This document shows positions 60,406-64,000 of a DNA stretch of 64,000 nt, piece by piece. Numbering within the stretch: the first letter of the stretch is position 1; every line of letters begins with the position of its first letter. Both the position numbers and the translations under genes were made by a program. The notes below the pieces were generated by a model, which was given only the letters and a program-made list of their open reading frames with translations, ran no database searches and was not told the DNA's origin. Source of the stretch: Diphasiastrum complanatum (lineage: Eukaryota; Streptophyta; Lycopodiopsida; Lycopodiales; Lycopodiaceae); the NCBI GenBank assembly GCA_029204225.1, contig MU831998.1:28573-92572 (forward strand). Reading direction: 5' to 3'.

Positions 60406-60880
60406 TGTTACATCCATGTCCAGTATGTGGGATTCGGAATAATTCTTGACATGGATAGCCGGTACTCCAGTATATAAGGTTGTTAGTTATGCCTCATGGC
60501 CGGTAATGTAATTAATAATCTTATGAGGGCCCATACCTATAATTGGACTATGGAGCACTTGCATGGTGTTTGACTGCTATTATTGAATAGGAGGTCAATT
60601 GCTATTGATAAGAATGGAGGGATCCTAGAGGGAATATTCTCTAGTCATTTGGAGAGTATATATCCTAGTGGAACTTGCCCATCTCCTCATTGTCTTTTCT
60701 GAAGCCAGGATCCCCTCTTCTCTTGTATTCATTCACCTTGGCTTGGGGGTGAAGTGGTTAGGGTATTGACTAGCCATTTCCTATTGGTTGGGTGGTTTTG
60801 CTCCACAAGTGTTCTTTTGGTTGCATGTAACAAGATTTGTAAAGATCTTCACTTGGCGATCATTATAGTAGTATCATAGG
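60406..60880 (+). repeat. Possible LTR with degenerate primer site
   Basis: Begins TGTTACATCC and contains a TATATAAGG at about 60470. At about 60868 it is followed by TAGTATCATAGG, which resembles the tRNA-Met primer site TGGTATCAGAGC. No internal region of its own is visible; the next sequence is a minus-strand copia. Confidence 0.35.
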
Positions 60881-60980
60881 GTAAGAAAGTACTTACTCTA
60901 TTTGGAGACAGATATGTACATCCATCTAGGATGATTTCATTTGCTAATGTAATGGAAATTTTTTATTCACAATATGAAGC

Positions 60981-61289
60981 TTATTCTTTGTTTGCCAAAC
61001 CCATTTTGAATTTCTCTGAAATGCATCTAAGTAGTTGTGAATGCACTACTTTGAAGTAAATGTTTGGATCTGAAGAGCTAGGTGTATAGCCATGATCAAT
61101 GAGGAAAGTATTGATCCTTTGAAACCATGCTCGAGCAGATTGCTTCAAGCCATAAAGTGCCTTATGGAGTTTACAAACATGATTGAGCTTACCCTCGATA
61201 ATATAACCTTCGGGTTGCACCATGTAAATGTCTTCTTCGATAAATCCATTGAGATATGTTGTCTGTACATCCATTTGATGTATTTCCAA
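60981..61289 (-). pseudogene. Copia C reverse transcriptase N-part
   Basis: Reads MEIHQMDVQTTYLNGFIEED, IYMVQPEGY, HVCKLHKALYGLKQSARAWF and GYTPSSSDPNIY. MDV carries the first catalytic Asp. It ends before the YVDD motif, where homology is lost. Confidence 0.85.
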
Positions 61290-61996
61290 ATCTGCTACAG
61301 CGCAAATGATAGCAAAATTCGAATAGAAGAATGCTTGACTACTGGAATGAAGGTCTCAGTGTAATCGACGTTGTATACCTAAGAAAAACCTCTGGCTACT
61401 AGTCGTGCCTTTCTTCTGTTGATGCTTCCATCTGCGTTGTACTTGACCTTGAAAATCCATTTGCAATCAACTATGTTTCTGCTAGCAGGTAATTCGACAA
61501 TTGTCCATGTCTGGTTCTTGATAAGAGATGAATACTCTTTATCCATAGCTTCTTTTCAGAGATCTGAGTCAGGCTGACTGAGTGCCTCTTGGATAGACGT
61601 CGGTTCCTGAACAAGATATGCTGCAAACTCGTCAATATACCGATTAGGTGGCCTGCTAGTCCTTGAAGATCTTATGGGTAATACATGAAGTTGATCGTTT
61701 CTATCATATTGTAGTTGTTGAACTACAACATCATCATCTTCTGATCCACCATTCATTCGTTGTTCGTCGGAAGTAGAAGAGCTTGGACCTTCAATGGAAA
61801 TAGTCGCCTGTGGAACTAGAAAGTTCAAAGCGTTAGGAGAATCTGACAGGTCGGCTACATGGGAACCACCCTTTCCTTTGAGGTCTTGAAACTGATCTTC
61901 GATGAAGATGACATCCCGACTAGTGAATATCTTCGACTCGATGGGATCAAACAACTTGTAACCTTGATCTAATGTAGTGTAGCTGATGAAAACACA

Positions 61997-62737
61997 CTAG
62001 ATACTCTGGAAGTCGAGCTTCTTCATGAGATCACAAGGTATCTGCACAAAAAAAGTACATCCAAAAACTCGTAAGTTTGATAAAGAAGGTTTGGTACCTG
62101 TCCAAACTTCGAATGGTGTTTTGTCTGAGAGGCCTTTAGTAGAACATCTGTTCAGAATATAGGTTGTTGTTGAAACAGCTTCAGCCCAGAAGGACTTTGG
62201 AAGTGTCGCATGTGATAACATGCACTTTGCCAATTCAACTAAGGTTATGTTCTTTCTCTCAACAAGACCATTTGACTGAGGCAAATAGGAAGTGATGTAT
62301 TGTTGCTCAATGCCGTTGTTAAGGCAGTAGTCCTTGAATTGGTTGGAGATGTATTCTCCCCCGTTATCTGACCTCAGTGCTTTGATTCGTTTGCCAGTTT
62401 GATTCTCAGCATGCTCTTTGAATTGTCTAAATTTGATAAAAGCCTCTGATTTCGGTTTAATGAAATAAACAACTATTCTTCTGGAGAATTCGTCAATGAA
62501 GGTAATGAAGTACTTTGCATCTAGCAATGAAGGAGTTTGCATAGGTCCACATATATCTATATGAACAACATCTAACAGATTTTTTGCTGCATGCATATGG
62601 TTTGATCTAAAAGGAAACCTAGCCTGCTTTCCAAAAATGCAGCTATGATAGACAGGGAGATCAACCTTACCAGAAGGATAGTCGAGATCAAGGACCATGG
62701 ATTGTTTGGTCATGTTCAAAATAGATGCATGATTCAC
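61997..62737 (-). pseudogene. Copia C integrase
   Basis: 246 codons with the D,D(35)E core: DVVHIDICGPMQTPS, ALRSDNGGEYISNQF and YLPQSNGLVERKNITLVE (catalytic Asp, Asp, Glu). Then comes SFWAEAVSTTTYILNRC and the plant copia motif VFGCTFFVQIP. The zinc-binding HHCC part lies in a separate frame to the right. Confidence 0.87.
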
Positions 62738-63010
62738 GTGTCCTAAACAATGATGTCATAGTAATGCTTTATTGACTAGAACAGAGGTTTTCAAGGCTTG
62801 ACTAGACTCAGAATAACAGTGTGCCAATCCATATAAGTAACTCTGCCTCTTGCTGAGTGCAAGGATCTTATCACTCCTATCAATAATTCTGCATTGATCA
62901 GATTCGAATTCTACCTTATGACCTAAATCTGTAATTCTACTAACTGATAACATATTTGTAGAGAGTTTAGAAACATATAAAACCTTTGATAGTAATTTGA
63001 ATTGATCGTG

Positions 63011-63811
63011 CTAGAATCGCAATCTTACAGTACCTTCACCTTCAATAGAGGGAGTAATATTGTCACCAAGATGAACAAATTTCTTCGCGCTATAAGGAGT
63101 GTAGGAGTTGAAGATCTCACGTTGATTGGTCATATGTTGAGTTGCTCCTGAATCCAAAAACCATGAATCATCCAAAAATGCACTTTGATCTTTGACCATA
63201 AATGCGCCTTCGTCCACTTCGACCTGGGGAGATGATGAGACTGTGTTTGCTTGTTGATCAGGTTGCTTGGCTGTGTTCTTCGCTTGGAGAATTTGACAAT
63301 CCTTGATCTCATGGTTATTGCGCTTGCAATACCTGCAAAACATCTTCTTCTTTGATTGTGGATTCGATGATTGTTCTTGACCTTGAATCTGTTTTTGATT
63401 TGTTGCAGCCTTCTTGGAGCTTTTCTGCTTCTGTCGCTTCGAGCCTTTATTGACAAATAGAGCCTGAGAGGAGGAAGTAGACAAAGTGTCTTGACTTCTT
63501 CTATTGACTTCTTGCAGCAACATAGTCATAACTCTAGTAAGAGTTAAATCTGAGTGTGTCAATATGATCATCACCCAATTCTCATATGTAGAGGGCAAGC
63601 TTGAAAGCAATGTCATAATTGTGTCTTGATCGTCTATGACCGATCCGACAACGGCCATCTGTTGCAAAAGATTCTTAAACTGGTTAATGTGACTATGAAG
63701 AGAATCACCAGTAGACATTTTGAATGTGAAGAATTTCCTTCGTAGATGTAACTTAGTTACGTCCCTCACGTCATATAGTGAGTTCAAAATGTCCCAAACG
63801 TCTCTTGACAT
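63011..63811 (-). pseudogene. Copia C gag and protease
   Basis: 266 codons: UBN2-type gag (DVWDILNSLYDVRDVT, HLRRKFFTFKMSTGDSLHSH, DDQDTIMTLLSSLPSTYENW), a zinc knuckle CRYCKRNNHEIKDC, and the protease active site SWFLDSGATQHMT. The open frame stops shortly after the protease core. Confidence 0.85.
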
Positions 63812-63889
63812 TTTAGCTTCAACTATGTGCCCAATTTGTGTATATGATATATTGAGGATATAAGTGCAAAAGCTTTACCGTAACTAAGT

Positions 63890-64000
63890 TAGCTACGTTC
63901 ATATCAGTAAAGTCAACTGCTAAGGCTTCGGATTTAGCCCAGATCTTTGTGGAAAGATTCTTCAGGCTTTATGGATTGCCAAGTGATATTGTTAGTGACA
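63890..64000 (+). mobile_element. Gypsy integrase fragment at right edge
   Basis: Plus strand reads KASDLAQIFVERFFRLYGLP then SDIVSD, matching [20 protein letters not shown] of the chromovirus integrase core at 24310. It continues beyond 64000. Confidence 0.8.

Larger units (their letters stand above)
60981..63870 (-). mobile_element. Ty1/copia element C, minus strand, no LTRs
   Basis: Minus strand order: gag (63811-63150), protease, pre-integrase zinc region (62953-62756), integrase (62737-61997), linker (61954-61556) and the N-terminal half of RT (61289-60981). It is truncated at both ends; the RT YVDD motif and RNase H are missing. It has few disruptions and looks younger than copia A. 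Confidence 0.88.

Noticed and set aside
1-64000. CRISPR arrays, bacterial operons, rRNA or tRNA genes
   Set aside because: Scanned for regular direct repeats with spacers, ribosomal or tRNA sequences; found only tRNA primer-site complements in LTR elements and one weak A box at 38571.

Overview
This is nuclear DNA from a land plant with a large, transposon-rich genome. The species cannot be fixed from the window. Very long introns (up to 16.8 kb) packed with degraded retrotransposons would fit a gymnosperm or fern, but that is inference. I see no rRNA, tRNA, CRISPR or prokaryotic features.

The one host gene I can support is a plant glycoside hydrolase family 95 alpha-L-fucosidase (FUC95A-like) on the minus strand. 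It starts at 57967 and leaves the window at the left edge. I could place nine exons (57766-57967, 46077-46222, 41087-41399, 39419-40199, 34571-34703, 17632-17790, 11336-11560, 4111-4212, 2884-3019). Every junction has a GT donor and an AG acceptor with matching phase, giving about 732 uninterrupted codons over 55 kb. The last exons (C-terminal part, including the catalytic Asp) lie outside the window.

Almost everything else recognisable lies in its introns. Intron 9 (left edge) holds a minus-strand Ty3/gypsy relic. Intron 7 holds a deleted Ty1/copia element (4549-6490). Intron 6 holds a minus-strand LINE piece that carries only ORF1. Intron 5 holds a LINE fragment, a truncated copia (20362-22490), a chromodomain gypsy element (about 22630-26010), a nearly complete LINE (26380-31477) and further LINE and gag fragments. 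Intron 4 holds LINE and gypsy fragments, an AT-hook coding relic and a three-copy 366-bp tandem repeat. Intron 1 holds a 9.7-kb head-to-tail LINE array (46836-56533). Upstream of the gene are a minus-strand copia (60981-63870) and the start of another gypsy integrase at the right edge.

The most interesting material is the LINE family, present in about ten copies. First, ORF1 and ORF2 are joined in the same frame through a single TAG stop, with no ATG available before the endonuclease domain. Second, a GC-rich stem-loop begins 5-6 nt after that stop and keeps its pairing through compensatory changes between copies. Together these suggest stop-codon readthrough like that of gag-pol. Third, the ORF2 C-terminus carries a PCNA-interaction (PIP-box) motif in all five copies that reach it, and a second PIP-like motif at the very end in the three copies checked there. 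Fourth, the elements end in pyrimidine microsatellites rather than poly(A), and most LINE-LINE junctions sit on (CT)n tracts, suggesting targeting of such repeats.
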